A DNA stretch of 18,467 nucleotides, from positions 1-18,467 of the forward strand of contig JAKDKI010000010.1 of NCBI GenBank assembly GCA_030453435.1, in the 5' to 3' direction. Made by a program: the position numbers and the translations under genes. Each line of letters opens with the position of its first letter. The stretch's first letter is position 1. The DNA comes from Kocuria sp. (GTDB lineage Bacteria > Actinomycetota > Actinomycetes > Actinomycetales > Micrococcaceae). The notes beneath the pieces were generated by a model. The model saw only the letters and a program-made list of their open reading frames with translations, was not told where the DNA came from and did not search any database. Shown piece by piece: positions 1 through 7,122 of this stretch.

Positions 1-163
1 ACACAATGGCGGACGTGGTGCCGAACAGGAAGAAGTCGTACCACTCGAGGGACGTACCCATGTACGCACCCCACAGGGCGCGGCGGGCCTTCTTCGGATC
101 ATGGACCCGCTCGGTGGGCGTGGGATCGACGCCACCAGCCGGGGAAGCTGAAGTACTGGACAT
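1..163 (-). CDS. MHS-family MFS transporter, N-terminal fragment
   Basis: Only the first 54 codons lie in the window; the gene continues past the left edge. The ATG at 163 is preceded by GAGG seven bases upstream. The product has a polar tail of about 30 residues and then GTSLEWYDFFLFGTTSAIV, the hallmark first helix of the metabolite:H+ symporter (MHS) group of major facilitator transporters, whose members carry shikimate, citrate, proline/betaine, alpha-ketoglutarate and similar solutes. The substrate cannot be told from this fragment. It is an inner-membrane protein by family. A LysR regulator lies 131 bp upstream on the same strand, and a promoter is visible in that gap. Family assignment is firm; specificity is unknown. 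Confidence 0.85.
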   Translation of the reverse strand, partial: MSSTSASPAGGVDPTPTERVHDPKKARRALWGAYMGTSLEWYDFFLFGTTSAIV

Positions 164-236
164 GGGAAACCTCGAAAGAACGGTGGTGCGAGCCCCAAAA
201 CTGCGTGATTCAGGGCACAGAGAGTGTTAGATACTC

Positions 237-265
237 ACTATGTGACCCGGATCGCAAGGCGTCAA
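237..265 (-). promoter_or_regulatory. Candidate sigma70-type promoter for the MHS transporter
   Basis: Read on the minus strand, TTGACG (265-260) and CATAGT (242-237) are separated by exactly 17 bp. This would start transcription near 230 and give a leader of about 67 nt before the ATG at 163. The segment just downstream, 222-238, contains an imperfect GAGT/ACTC dyad, which could be a site for the adjacent LysR regulator. The -10 match is 4 of 6, so this is a prediction from sequence only. Confidence 0.5.
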
Positions 266-294
266 ATACCGAACGAGCAGTCTGTTCATGCCCC

Positions 295-1263
295 TTAGGC
301 ATAGTTCCAGGGCTCGTCCATGCCAGCCCAATCCGCAGCGGCCCATCGGTCCAGGAAATGCGACAGCCTTCCAGCCAGCTCGAGCAGTTGTCCGTGGGCG
401 TAGTGCCCTCGCGGCCACACGAGGTGAAGCTCGATCGCGAGAGGTTCGCGAGCGGCGTCGCCATCGATGACCCCGATTGGAGCGCGCGTGGTCGGAACAA
501 GCACGCGGATGGGATGTACCCCGAATCGCGGGAGCTCGGACGTGAAGCCCGTGGCGGTCCCGGAGGCGGCGAGCGCCATGATCGCCTGGCCGTCGTCGGA
601 TTCCATGACCGAGGGGAAACGGATGCCGGCTGCGGAGAGCGCAAAGTCCAGGAGGTAACGACTCGCATTGCGGTGGGTGGGGAGGACTACCGCGTGATCG
701 GCGAAGTCTTCAATGGGCGCCTCGACGATGCCCGCGAGCGCCATCGGGTGACGCGCGGACACGCACGCGTAGATTGGGGCTGACCCCAGGGTCTCGGACA
801 CCAATTCACCCTGCATGGGGGCGGTGGAGATGGCGGCATCGCAGCCTTCGCGCAGGGCCACCGGTATGTTCGCCTGGATCACCGTGCGGGCGTTGACCAA
901 GGGGTCGTCCGAACCGAGAGTGGCGATGAACGGCGCCAGGAGATTGCGCAGCGTGGCCTCCGTGGTGCCCACCGTGAGGGTCGACACCCGACCGGTGCTC
1001 AACGTGGCTGCGCCGCGTTCGAAGCGATCCACCTCGCCCATGAGTCTGCGCGCCATGGGCACCAGCCGCTCCCCCGCGGTAGTGAGCACCAACCGGTTGC
1101 CCTTGGGCCGGAACAGGGTCAGACCGAGGTCTTGCTCGAATAACTTGATCTGCCGACTCAACGCCGGTTGGGCCATCCGGAGCGACTGCGCCGCCGCCGT
1201 CATAGTCCCCGCATCCACCGCGGCCAGGAAGTACTTGACCCGGCGAAAACTCATATCAGCCAT
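295..1263 (-). CDS. LysR-family transcriptional regulator
   Basis: A 322-residue protein, normal length for the family. The N-terminal winged helix-turn-helix is clear: FRRVKYFLAAVDAGTMTAAA, then AQPALSRQIKLFEQDLG and LFRPKGNRLVLTTAGE (about residues 5-68). The rest fits a LysR substrate-binding domain of two alpha/beta lobes. The frame is open to 1341, but the HTH begins right after the ATG codons at 1263 and 1254, and a start at 1341 would overlap the upstream acyltransferase, so 1263 is preferred; no strong ribosome site marks either. It sits between the carnitine acyltransferase (50 bp upstream) and the MHS transporter, all in the same direction. It may control the transporter; the effector is unknown. 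Confidence 0.9.
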   Translation of the reverse strand: MADMSFRRVKYFLAAVDAGTMTAAAQSLRMAQPALSRQIKLFEQDLGLTLFRPKGNRLVLTTAGERLVPMARRLMGEVDRFERGAATLSTGRVSTLTVGTTEATLRNLLAPFIATLGSDDPLVNARTVIQANIPVALREGCDAAISTAPMQGELVSETLGSAPIYACVSARHPMALAGIVEAPIEDFADHAVVLPTHRNASRYLLDFALSAAGIRFPSVMESDDGQAIMALAASGTATGFTSELPRFGVHPIRVLVPTTRAPIGVIDGDAAREPLAIELHLVWPRGHYAHGQLLELAGRLSHFLDRWAAADWAGMDEPWNYA

Positions 1264-1313
1264 GGGGTCAGTGTGGCAGGTGACCGCGCCACTTGTTTCG
1301 TTCCCGTTGAGCC

Positions 1314-3026
1314 CTAACCCACCCGCTTCACAAACTCCCACAGCTTCTCGGCAGCAACCGTGAGGTTGCGCGCGAACCCCTCGAGGTCCTCGGAAGTATC
1401 CCTGCGGTAGTTGATACAGAACTCGTACCCGTCGGACAGGCGCGTGTAGGTCATGCCGAAGCCCTCGGGGGTGGTCGGGGCAAAGGCGTAGCGCACGATC
1501 TGTTCCGGCCCACCGATGGACGTGGTGGACAGGAAATCACGCCGCATGGTTGTCAGACCCGGGTTGGCGAAGAACGACGTGTCCACACCGCTCCGCTCGG
1601 CCACGTACTGCAGGCCGAGCAAATGACGGTCGATGCCCTGAGCAGATTTGCACGCCTTGACCCAGCCGCGGTGAGCATCAAGGGCGGCCTGGAACTGCTC
1701 AAGGGTCGCCTCCCCCGCCTGCAACGCCGCAACGAACTCCACCGCCTCCGCAGTCACCGGGCGCAGGCATTCCGTGCGACCGGCCTGGTACTCGCGCATG
1801 TCCACAGCCTCGTACACGCTGCGCACCCGGTTGTAGGTGGCCAACTGGGCGTAGAGCATGATCAGTTGCTGGGCGGCGTCGTCGCTGATGCGGAACGGAA
1901 GTTCAGCCTTGTGCGGCCGGGGCACGAACACCCGGTGTACGCCGTGCAGGGCCGCCGCGCGGCGGTAGGCGGCGAGTTCATCCAGCAAGGTCGAGCGCAG
2001 GGAATCGCTGAGTTCCCACGCCAGCGGCTCCGGTGACGCAATCTCCGTGGCGGCCGGCTGCTCCGGTATGGCCACCTCCTGCATGCGCGCCACGGCAGCC
2101 AGGATCGTGGCGCCGTCCACCGTGCTGTGTTCCACGTGAACGGCCAGCCAATCATCGGCCAGGCACACCTCGTAGGTCAGCGGCTTATAGGCCCACGCGT
2201 GACCCACCTCGAAGGCAGAGTGTTCGAGGTGTTCGATGACCTCGGCCTGGGTGTCTAGCACGTTGACCATGAAGATCATGTGGGTGATCCGGTCGTAGAT
2301 CTCCGCATTATGAGGGTTCTCGGTCAGCTCCTCCAGCAGCGGCGCGGCCTTCTCACTGCCCAGGTAGGACAGCGTGCCGAACGGGAGCTCGGGCTCCGTG
2401 GCGGCCTCAGCGCCGTCGACCACCGAACGCAATGATTCGGCCACGGTGCGCAGCGACAGCGGCTGGCCGTCCTGGTCGCTCACGGACACCGCGAACAGGC
2501 GGCCCCGGTGAATCACGCCGATCTCGCGATCCGCAGCGGAGAGTTCCGGACGGATGACCTCGTCGACTTCCTCGGCCGGGTGACGCAGCCCGCCCTCCAG
2601 ACACCGCCACTGCTCCATGCTGATCTCGTTGCCGCGCGGATCCACTTCTTGCGGGGTCTCGCCGCGCACCTGCTGCAGATGCACCGACGCCGCTCGATAC
2701 ACGAGCTCGGCCGCCCGGCCCAGGCCGGGGGCACCAAAGTCACCCGTGATCTGGAAACCCACATTGCTCGTGAGCGGCAAGGAGGTGCGGGTCATCAGGT
2801 AGCCGCTGAGCCAGTCCTCGGACAGCCAGCTGTTGCCGGCGGCGTTCTCGTCGCGGGCAAATTCTTCGAGGCCGGCATGCACCTCACTACCCTGCTGCTC
2901 CCGGAAATCACGGGTGGCCTGCACGGTCTCCTCGTACGTGGCGTCATCCAGCAACGGACGGGCCGTGGCCAGGAAACGATCGAGGGTTGCGTCCAACTCG
3001 GGAACGGGCAGGGGCTTCACGGACAT
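1314..3026 (-). CDS. Choline/carnitine O-acyltransferase family protein
   Basis: A 570-residue protein of the choline/carnitine acyltransferase family (PF00755), which moves acyl groups between CoA and carnitine or choline. The N-terminus PVPELDATLDRFLATARPLL and the following WLSEDWLSGYLMTRTSLPL (67-85) are family signatures. The catalytic histidine is H300 in AVHVEHSTVDG. YEAVDMREYQAGRTECLRP (405-423) matches the conserved Y-x(5)-R-x(4)-GRTE-x-R region near the carnitine pocket, and LSTTS (499-503) is the STS-type motif. Length is near the usual 600. The ATG at 3026 follows GAGAGG eight bases upstream. No signal peptide or membrane anchor is evident, so it is probably cytosolic. A LysR gene and an MHS transporter lie downstream on the same strand. 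Carnitine, choline or another acyl acceptor are all possible. Family call is strong; acceptor is inferred only. Confidence 0.9.
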   Translation of the reverse strand: MSVKPLPVPELDATLDRFLATARPLLDDATYEETVQATRDFREQQGSEVHAGLEEFARDENAAGNSWLSEDWLSGYLMTRTSLPLTSNVGFQITGDFGAPGLGRAAELVYRAASVHLQQVRGETPQEVDPRGNEISMEQWRCLEGGLRHPAEEVDEVIRPELSAADREIGVIHRGRLFAVSVSDQDGQPLSLRTVAESLRSVVDGAEAATEPELPFGTLSYLGSEKAAPLLEELTENPHNAEIYDRITHMIFMVNVLDTQAEVIEHLEHSAFEVGHAWAYKPLTYEVCLADDWLAVHVEHSTVDGATILAAVARMQEVAIPEQPAATEIASPEPLAWELSDSLRSTLLDELAAYRRAAALHGVHRVFVPRPHKAELPFRISDDAAQQLIMLYAQLATYNRVRSVYEAVDMREYQAGRTECLRPVTAEAVEFVAALQAGEATLEQFQAALDAHRGWVKACKSAQGIDRHLLGLQYVAERSGVDTSFFANPGLTTMRRDFLSTTSIGGPEQIVRYAFAPTTPEGFGMTYTRLSDGYEFCINYRRDTSEDLEGFARNLTVAAEKLWEFVKRVG

Positions 3027-3135
3027 GCGGGATCCTCTCAGCGCGGCTCACCCGGGCGCGCGAATGCGCCAGGTCCCCGGTGCGGATTCACCCTCTATCT
3101 TGCCGGAGAACACTGCAATGTGGGTTGAGAAATCA

Positions 3136-3179
3136 CCCCGTGGGCCGCGCGTCATCCGTCACACGCGCTGCCCACGGGG
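3136..3179 (-). terminator. Strong stem-loop terminator after the TipA-like gene
   Basis: The outer arms CCCCGTGGGC (3136-3145) and GCCCACGGGG (3170-3179) are perfectly complementary. One mismatch is followed by inner arms GCGCGT (3147-3152) and ACGCGC (3163-3168), closing on a 10-nt loop. It starts 8 bp past the stop of the 3188-4030 gene, and on the minus strand it is followed by TGATTTCTC, a short T-rich tail. It lies upstream of the acyltransferase and so separates the two units. Confidence 0.8.
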
Positions 3180-3187
3180 CGATTCGG

Positions 3188-4030
3188 TTACTCCCACGTG
3201 GCGTTGTCCGGGTCCACCCCGTTCGCCCGAGCGTTCTCGGCCACCGCACGGTACAACCAGTCGGCCAACCCCGGTTCGAGGGTGTCGTAGTACTCCGTGA
3301 ATCGCGGATCCTGGGTGTACATGGTCGCCAGGCACACCTGCATCGAATGGGTACAGTCGTAGAACTGCCCAATGGATGCACGGTGCTGTTCCGCCAGCTG
3401 ATTGGCCTGTTCCGACCCCGGTTCGATCCCATCCCGAGCGGCTTGGGCCAGTTCCTGGTTGAGCTGATCACTCTGGGCCTTGGTCCGCTGCCAGTCGTCC
3501 TTGGACATCCCGGCGGCCCGCTGTTGCGACTGTTCCCACTGGTGGGTATCGCCCCAGCGCTCCTCGGCCTCACGCTGGTACTCGGGGTTCCAGTCCTGAC
3601 CGAAAATCTCGTTTTGCTCCTGTGGAGTGAGTTTCTTGTTCACGGCTCGCGCCTCCATCATCTGATCTACTGCGCAGACCATCTGCTGCAGGTGATCAAT
3701 GCGTTCGGCCAGCAGTTTTCGCTGCTTCTCGAGGTGTGCGCTCTCGTTCACGGACGGGTCGTCCAGAATCTTGCCCACTTCGGTCAGCGAAAACCCCAGC
3801 TCCCGGTAAATGAGCACACGGTGGATCCGCGCCACGTCGTCCGCCGAATACAGGCGATATCCCGTGCTCGTGCGGCCGCTGGGGCCCACCAGGCCGATAT
3901 GGTCCCAGTGATGCAGCGTCCTCACGCTCACGCCAATCAACGACGACGCCGCTCCCACCGTCAGCAGCTCATCTCCCGTTGGGCTTCCGGTTGCCTCGGG
4001 GTCTTGCGTCACGGCTTCAGCATCTCTCAC
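3188..4030 (-). CDS. TipA-like MerR-family regulator with TipAS drug-binding domain
   Basis: A 280-residue protein. Residues about 21-95 form a MerR DNA-binding domain (LLTVGAASSLIGVSVRTLHH, YRLYSADDVARIHRVLIYRE, LGFSLTEVGKIL). A dimerisation helix (97-127) is followed by a TipAS domain (about 133-272) with LTPQEQNEIFG, ERWGDTHQWEQSQQR, DDWQR and FYDCTHSMQVCLATMY. TipAS domains of streptomycetes trap thiopeptide antibiotics; the reactive cysteine there appears to correspond to C233 here, the second Cys of the CTHSMQVC stretch. This would make it an antibiotic-sensing activator. It starts at GTG 4030 with no Shine-Dalgarno site; a promoter ends seven bases before the start, suggesting a leaderless mRNA. 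It has a 23-residue leader before the HTH. The ligand is not known. Family assignment is firm. Confidence 0.93.
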   Translation of the reverse strand: MRDAEAVTQDPEATGSPTGDELLTVGAASSLIGVSVRTLHHWDHIGLVGPSGRTSTGYRLYSADDVARIHRVLIYRELGFSLTEVGKILDDPSVNESAHLEKQRKLLAERIDHLQQMVCAVDQMMEARAVNKKLTPQEQNEIFGQDWNPEYQREAEERWGDTHQWEQSQQRAAGMSKDDWQRTKAQSDQLNQELAQAARDGIEPGSEQANQLAEQHRASIGQFYDCTHSMQVCLATMYTQDPRFTEYYDTLEPGLADWLYRAVAENARANGVDPDNATWE

Positions 4031-4037
4031 GATCCCT

Positions 4038-4068
4038 ACTGTTCGCCCTGACGTCGCGTGAGGGTCAA
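4038..4068 (-). promoter_or_regulatory. MerR-type promoter and operator for the TipA-like gene
   Basis: On the minus strand, TTGACC (4068-4063) and AACAGT (4043-4038) are 19 bp apart, the stretched spacing typical of MerR-activated promoters. Between them lies the dyad CCCTCACG (4064-4057), CGA, CGTCAGGG (4053-4046), with one mismatch in eight. The -10 is followed by seven bases and then the GTG start at 4030, so the transcript would begin at or within a base of the start codon. The site lies in the 41 bp between the aminotransferase stop and the regulator start. Autoregulation is inferred from family behaviour. Confidence 0.65.
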
Positions 4069-4071
4069 GCC

Positions 4072-5265
4072 CTAGTACTTGGCCAGCGCGCGGCCCAGGC
4101 GGTCCAGCCCTTCGTCGATCACCTCGGGTGAGTGGGTCACGAACGACAACCGCATGGTCGAGCGGTCCGGATCATGGGCGAAGAAAGAGGCACCGGGCAC
4201 GAAAGCCACACCTTCGTCGAGCGCAATCTCCAGCAACCGAGCAGTATCGATCCCGTGCCCCAGGCGGGCCCACAGGAACATGCCGCCGTCCGGCTGGGTG
4301 ACCTCCGCGCCGTCGGGGAGGACGCGCTGCAGACTCCGGTACATGGCTTTGGCGCGCTGAGCGTAGACGGGGCGGACCTTGTCCAGGTGGGCTTCGACGT
4401 CGGCGGTGGCCAGGTATCGCGCGACCGCGAGCTGGTCCGTGACCGGAGACTGCAGTCCGATGGCCTGCTTGGCCACGGTGAGCGTGAACTGAATGGGGCC
4501 CTCCGAGCGCATCCACCCCACGCGCACACCGGGCGCGATGATCTTGGAGACCGAGTTCAACAGAATGGTCTGTGCGGACATACCCGGATGCGAAGCAATG
4601 GGTGGGAACGGTTCGCCCTCGAAGCACAATTCACCGTACGGATCGTCCTCCACAAGTGCCGTGCCGGTACGCAGCAGAACATCCGCGACCGCCGCGCGAC
4701 GCTCCACCGACATGCATACACCCGAGGGGTTCTGGAAGGACGGAATCAGGTACACGAATTTGGGCGAGTGCTCGGCGATGAGCTTCTCGAGCTCGTGCGG
4801 AATCACGCCGTTCTCGTCGGTGGGAACCCCGATCAAGCGAGCACCGTTGAGTTCGAAAGCTTGAACTGCCGCCAGGTAAGTGGGGCGCTCCACGAGCACT
4901 ACATCTCCTGGATTCACCAGCGCTTGCGCGACGACGAACAAACCCTCCTGGGAGCCGGTGGTGACCTGAATCTGCTCGGGAGTGGTCTCCATATAGCGTT
5001 CGAGCCGAAAAGCAGCTTGTTCCCGCAACTCGAACTCGCCCTCGCTCGACGCGTATTGAAGGGCCCGCTCGGCGTGGTTCTCGAAAACCCAGTCATAGGC
5101 GGCGCGAATATCCTCGACCTCGAAATATGCCGGGTCCGGCACGCCACCGGCAAAGGAGATCACGCCCTCTTTGGAGACCGCATCCAACAGGTCACGGACC
5201 GGCGAGGAATCCACCCCGTCCAAGCGATCGGCCAAGCGGAATCTGAACTCACCCTGTGCACTCAT
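4072..5265 (-). CDS. PLP-dependent aminotransferase, class I/II (2-aminoadipate/MocR-type group)
   Basis: A 397-residue fold-type I aminotransferase. Landmarks: FAGGVPDPAYFEVEDIRAAY (38-57), YASSEGEFELREQ (71-83), TTGSQEG (102-108) for phosphate binding, FQNPSG (177-182) with N179, EDDPYGE (206-212) with the aspartate facing the PLP ring nitrogen, and the Schiff-base lysine K241 in NSVSKIIAPGVRVGWM. PDGGMFLW lies near the C-terminus. This pattern matches the group holding 2-aminoadipate, valine-pyruvate and aromatic aminotransferases; there is no GntR DNA-binding domain, so it is an enzyme and not a MocR regulator. The open frame reaches 5370, but that would overlap the TetR stop and adds basic residues unlike the family, so ATG 5265 is chosen. 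It lies between TetR and TipA-like genes in one direction, 73 bp after the former. Substrate unknown. Confidence 0.9.
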   Translation of the reverse strand: MSAQGEFRFRLADRLDGVDSSPVRDLLDAVSKEGVISFAGGVPDPAYFEVEDIRAAYDWVFENHAERALQYASSEGEFELREQAAFRLERYMETTPEQIQVTTGSQEGLFVVAQALVNPGDVVLVERPTYLAAVQAFELNGARLIGVPTDENGVIPHELEKLIAEHSPKFVYLIPSFQNPSGVCMSVERRAAVADVLLRTGTALVEDDPYGELCFEGEPFPPIASHPGMSAQTILLNSVSKIIAPGVRVGWMRSEGPIQFTLTVAKQAIGLQSPVTDQLAVARYLATADVEAHLDKVRPVYAQRAKAMYRSLQRVLPDGAEVTQPDGGMFLWARLGHGIDTARLLEIALDEGVAFVPGASFFAHDPDRSTMRLSFVTHSPEVIDEGLDRLGRALAKY

Positions 5266-5338
5266 ACAGGCGAGTATTTCACGATGTCGCCGGGGCAATC
5301 TCGCCGCGCCAACGGGCTTCACGGCGCGTCTGTAAGTT

Positions 5339-5965
5339 TTACGCCTGAGCTGCGGAAGGGGCCCACGCACGAACGAGCGACTGCATGTAGCGGTCGTATG
5401 CCTCGTCGGGATCTTGTCCCATCATCACGGGGCGGGTTGCTTCGATAGAGACCCAGCCGTGAACGCTCGCCCAAATCGAGTTACCCATTTCTTCGATGGG
5501 GTAGTTACCCAGAATTCCATGTGCCGCGCATTCGGCCACGCGCCGAAAGAGTGTCTCGATGGCCCTTTTCGCGGCAATCATCCGGGGAGAATTTTCCGTG
5601 AACTCCTCCGGGGAAATATCCGGGCGCTTTCCGCCCCGACCAATCATGACCACGTACAGAGCGGGGTACTTGAGAGCCCATTGGCGGTAAGCCCTACCAA
5701 GCTCCCAGAGGTCTTCGAGCGGATCTCCAGTAATAGGAACGCTCTCCTGCGATCGGGTAAAGCTTTCCACGGATTCGTGGACGACAGCCTCGATGAGGGC
5801 ATCGCGGCTACCGAACATCGTGTAGATCGCGGTGGTGGAGCAGCCGTGCTTGGCCGCCAAGGGGCGTAATGACACTGACTCGACCCCGCCGGTCACAATC
5901 TGGTCGGCGGTGTCGCGAATCAGTGCCGCGCGCGTTTCGTCGTCGAACTTCCTAGGTCTGGCCAC
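5339..5965 (-). CDS. TetR-family regulator with WHG-type C-terminal domain
   Basis: A 208-residue protein starting at GTG 5965. The N-terminal TetR helix-turn-helix is clear (residues about 10-58: ALIRDTADQIVTGGVESVSL, RPLAAKHGCSTTAIYTMFGS). The C-terminal half, with LWELGRAYRQWALKYPALYVVMIG and a later SIWASVHGWVSIEAT, fits the TetR_C WHG ligand domain. It leads the unit TetR, aminotransferase, TipA-like regulator. A perfect 22-bp palindrome lies 43-64 bp upstream of its start and overlaps its promoter, so autorepression is likely. The ribosome site is poor. The ligand is unknown; the downstream aminotransferase is the obvious candidate target. Confidence 0.92.
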   Translation of the reverse strand: MARPRKFDDETRAALIRDTADQIVTGGVESVSLRPLAAKHGCSTTAIYTMFGSRDALIEAVVHESVESFTRSQESVPITGDPLEDLWELGRAYRQWALKYPALYVVMIGRGGKRPDISPEEFTENSPRMIAAKRAIETLFRRVAECAAHGILGNYPIEEMGNSIWASVHGWVSIEATRPVMMGQDPDEAYDRYMQSLVRAWAPSAAQA

Positions 5966-6000
5966 CCCGCAATGGTACTGGCGTGTACGGCAATAACGGT

Positions 6001-6029
6001 GTTATATATGTATGGACGTGTCCATACAT
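6001..6029 (-). promoter_or_regulatory. Palindromic operator and promoter of the TetR gene
   Basis: The arms ATGTATGGAC (6008-6017) and GTCCATACAT (6020-6029) are perfect reverse complements around a 2-bp centre. On the minus strand TATAAC (6006-6001) abuts it as a candidate -10, so the palindrome would cover the -35 and spacer. A size of about 20 bp and this position fit a TetR-family autorepressor site. Confidence 0.75.
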
Positions 6030-6030
6030 C

Positions 6031-6088
6031 CTGAGAATATGGATCGCCGCGGGATGACTTGGGGGCATCCCGCTGCGGCCTATCTCAG
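6031..6088 (-). terminator. Nested stem-loop at the end of the small membrane ORF
   Basis: The outer arms are CTGAGA (6031-6036) and TCTCAG (6083-6088). The inner stem is GCGGGATG (6049-6056) with CATCCCGC (6066-6073), extended by three more pairs after one mismatch, and the loop is 9 nt. The TGA stop of the small ORF at 6085 lies inside the outer arm. There is no long T-run. It would insulate the TetR promoter from transcription coming from the DedA side. Confidence 0.55.
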
Positions 6089-6276
6089 CGACGTTCGGAC
6101 AGGACCGATTGGTCCCGGGCCGCGTGTGCCCTCGTCGCGGCTGCATTCGCCTTGAGCCCTATAGGGATACATCCCACGAGCACCGCACCGTAGCCCAGCG
6201 CAAAGAGGACTGCGGTGACCACGGGCGGATTTTCTTGCCGCCACACGAATCCCGAAATTACCAGCGCCGCCCCCAA
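6085..6276 (-). CDS. Small two-helix membrane protein, possibly frameshifted at its start
   Basis: About 63 residues with two hydrophobic segments (ALVISGFVW and VVTAVLFALGYGAVLVGCIP) and a charged tail ending SVLSERR. Codon choice looks coding, and a stem-loop sits right at its stop. I do not recognise the family. The only start in frame is TTG 6276, with no ribosome site; the frame is closed by TGA at 6291-6289. Just upstream, in another frame, GAGG is followed by ATG codons at 6292 and 6283. Removing one base from the run of five C (6270-6274) would join that ATG to this frame and give MNLMGLGAALVISGFVW. So the gene may be real with a one-base indel, or may be decayed. It follows the DedA gene in the same direction. 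Without it, 5966-6338 holds only the TetR promoter and the stem-loop. Confidence 0.45.
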   Translation of the reverse strand: MGAALVISGFVWRQENPPVVTAVLFALGYGAVLVGCIPIGLKANAAATRAHAARDQSVLSERR

Positions 6277-6338
6277 GGCCCATGAGATTCATTGCCTCAC
6301 TCGCTTTCTGACCGACCCTGGCCCATAAGTATGAAGGC

Positions 6339-7007
6339 TTACGCCTCGCGCTTCTTCCGGTTGCGCTGCACGCGGCGGACGACCCACCAGATCACGAATA
6401 CCACTACGGCTATTGCTACAACTCGGGAGAAGACGCCAGCGTATTGCTCCGCAACATGCCAGTTCTCACCCAGGAAATATCCTGCAACAACAAAAATGCT
6501 GTTCCAAATCAGCGAACCCGCCGCGGTCAACACAATGAACAGCGGGAAAGACATCTTTTCGATACCGGCCGGAATGGAGATCAATGATCTGAAGATGGGA
6601 ACCATCCGCCCGAAGAACACAGTGGCCTTGCCATGGCGCTCGAACCACGCTTCCGTGCGGTCCAAGTCATGGAGGTCGACCAGGGGCATCTTGTCCACAA
6701 TCACGCGAAGCCGACGGCGGCCCAGCGCCACGCCGATCCAGTACAGCGCGATGGCACCGATCACGGAACCTAGTGTGGTCCAGAAGATCGCGCCGAAGAG
6801 GCTGAAATTACCCTGGCTGGCGGTGAAACCGGCCAGCGGAAGGATGACCTCCGAGGGCAGCGGCGGGAACAGGTTTTCCAGTGCGACCAGCAGGCCAGCG
6901 CCCGGAGCTCCGATGGCCTCCATGACGTCGACCACCCACCCTGCAACACCGTCGAGTTCAGCACCACCGGCTGCTTGAGCGGGCAGGAGGACAGAGGCTA
7001 GGGACAT
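6339..7007 (-). CDS. DedA-family membrane protein
   Basis: A 222-residue polytopic membrane protein of the DedA/SNARE-associated (VTT domain) family. These proteins act in the cytoplasmic membrane; some are lipid-carrier flippases, and loss affects envelope homeostasis. Visible signatures are ENLFPPLPSEVILPLAGF (44-61) and FGRMVPIFRSLISIPAG (132-148) with the conserved arginines and proline, followed by two hydrophobic helices and a basic tail VRRVQRNRKKREA. ATG 7007 gives the usual N-terminus for the family; a start at 7046 would add 13 residues, and neither has a clear ribosome site. It diverges from the pyrimidine dimer glycosylase and may be co-transcribed with the small ORF downstream. 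The substrate is not predictable. Confidence 0.93.
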   Translation of the reverse strand: MSLASVLLPAQAAGGAELDGVAGWVVDVMEAIGAPGAGLLVALENLFPPLPSEVILPLAGFTASQGNFSLFGAIFWTTLGSVIGAIALYWIGVALGRRRLRVIVDKMPLVDLHDLDRTEAWFERHGKATVFFGRMVPIFRSLISIPAGIEKMSFPLFIVLTAAGSLIWNSIFVVAGYFLGENWHVAEQYAGVFSRVVAIAVVVFVIWWVVRRVQRNRKKREA

Positions 7008-7110
7008 CACGCATTCGCTTTGTGTGGGGTTCAGGAACGGGCTCATGATACGTCAGCCCGCTTAGAGATTCCCTACTGCAATTCCCCACGGGGCTTGGAG
7101 AGACTGAGGG

Positions 7111-7116
7111 CACAAT
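7111..7116 (+). promoter_or_regulatory. Candidate -10 for a leaderless glycosylase mRNA
   Basis: CACAAT is followed by six bases and then ATG at 7123, the geometry of an actinobacterial leaderless transcript. The only GAGGG lies about 14 bases before the ATG, too far for a normal ribosome site. No convincing -35 was found, so this is tentative. Confidence 0.3.
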
Positions 7117-7122
7117 GGCCTC

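Noticed and set aside
2987..4051. Long plus-strand open frame opposite the TipA-like gene
   Set aside because: Low-complexity Arg/Leu/Val-rich product without motifs, antisense to a well-supported regulator and running through a terminator hairpin.
5300..5326. CGCGCC/GGCGCG hairpin between TetR and aminotransferase genes as a terminator
   Set aside because: Only six pairs with a long loop and no T-run on the minus strand; expected often in GC-rich gaps.
5266..5370. Earlier start of the aminotransferase
   Set aside because: It would overlap the TetR stop and adds a basic segment unlike the family; the family N-terminus begins near 5265.
4132..5448. Long plus-strand open frame opposite the aminotransferase
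   Set aside because: It is antisense to a gene with full PLP-enzyme motifs; its own translation has no recognisable domain and reflects high-GC frame openness.
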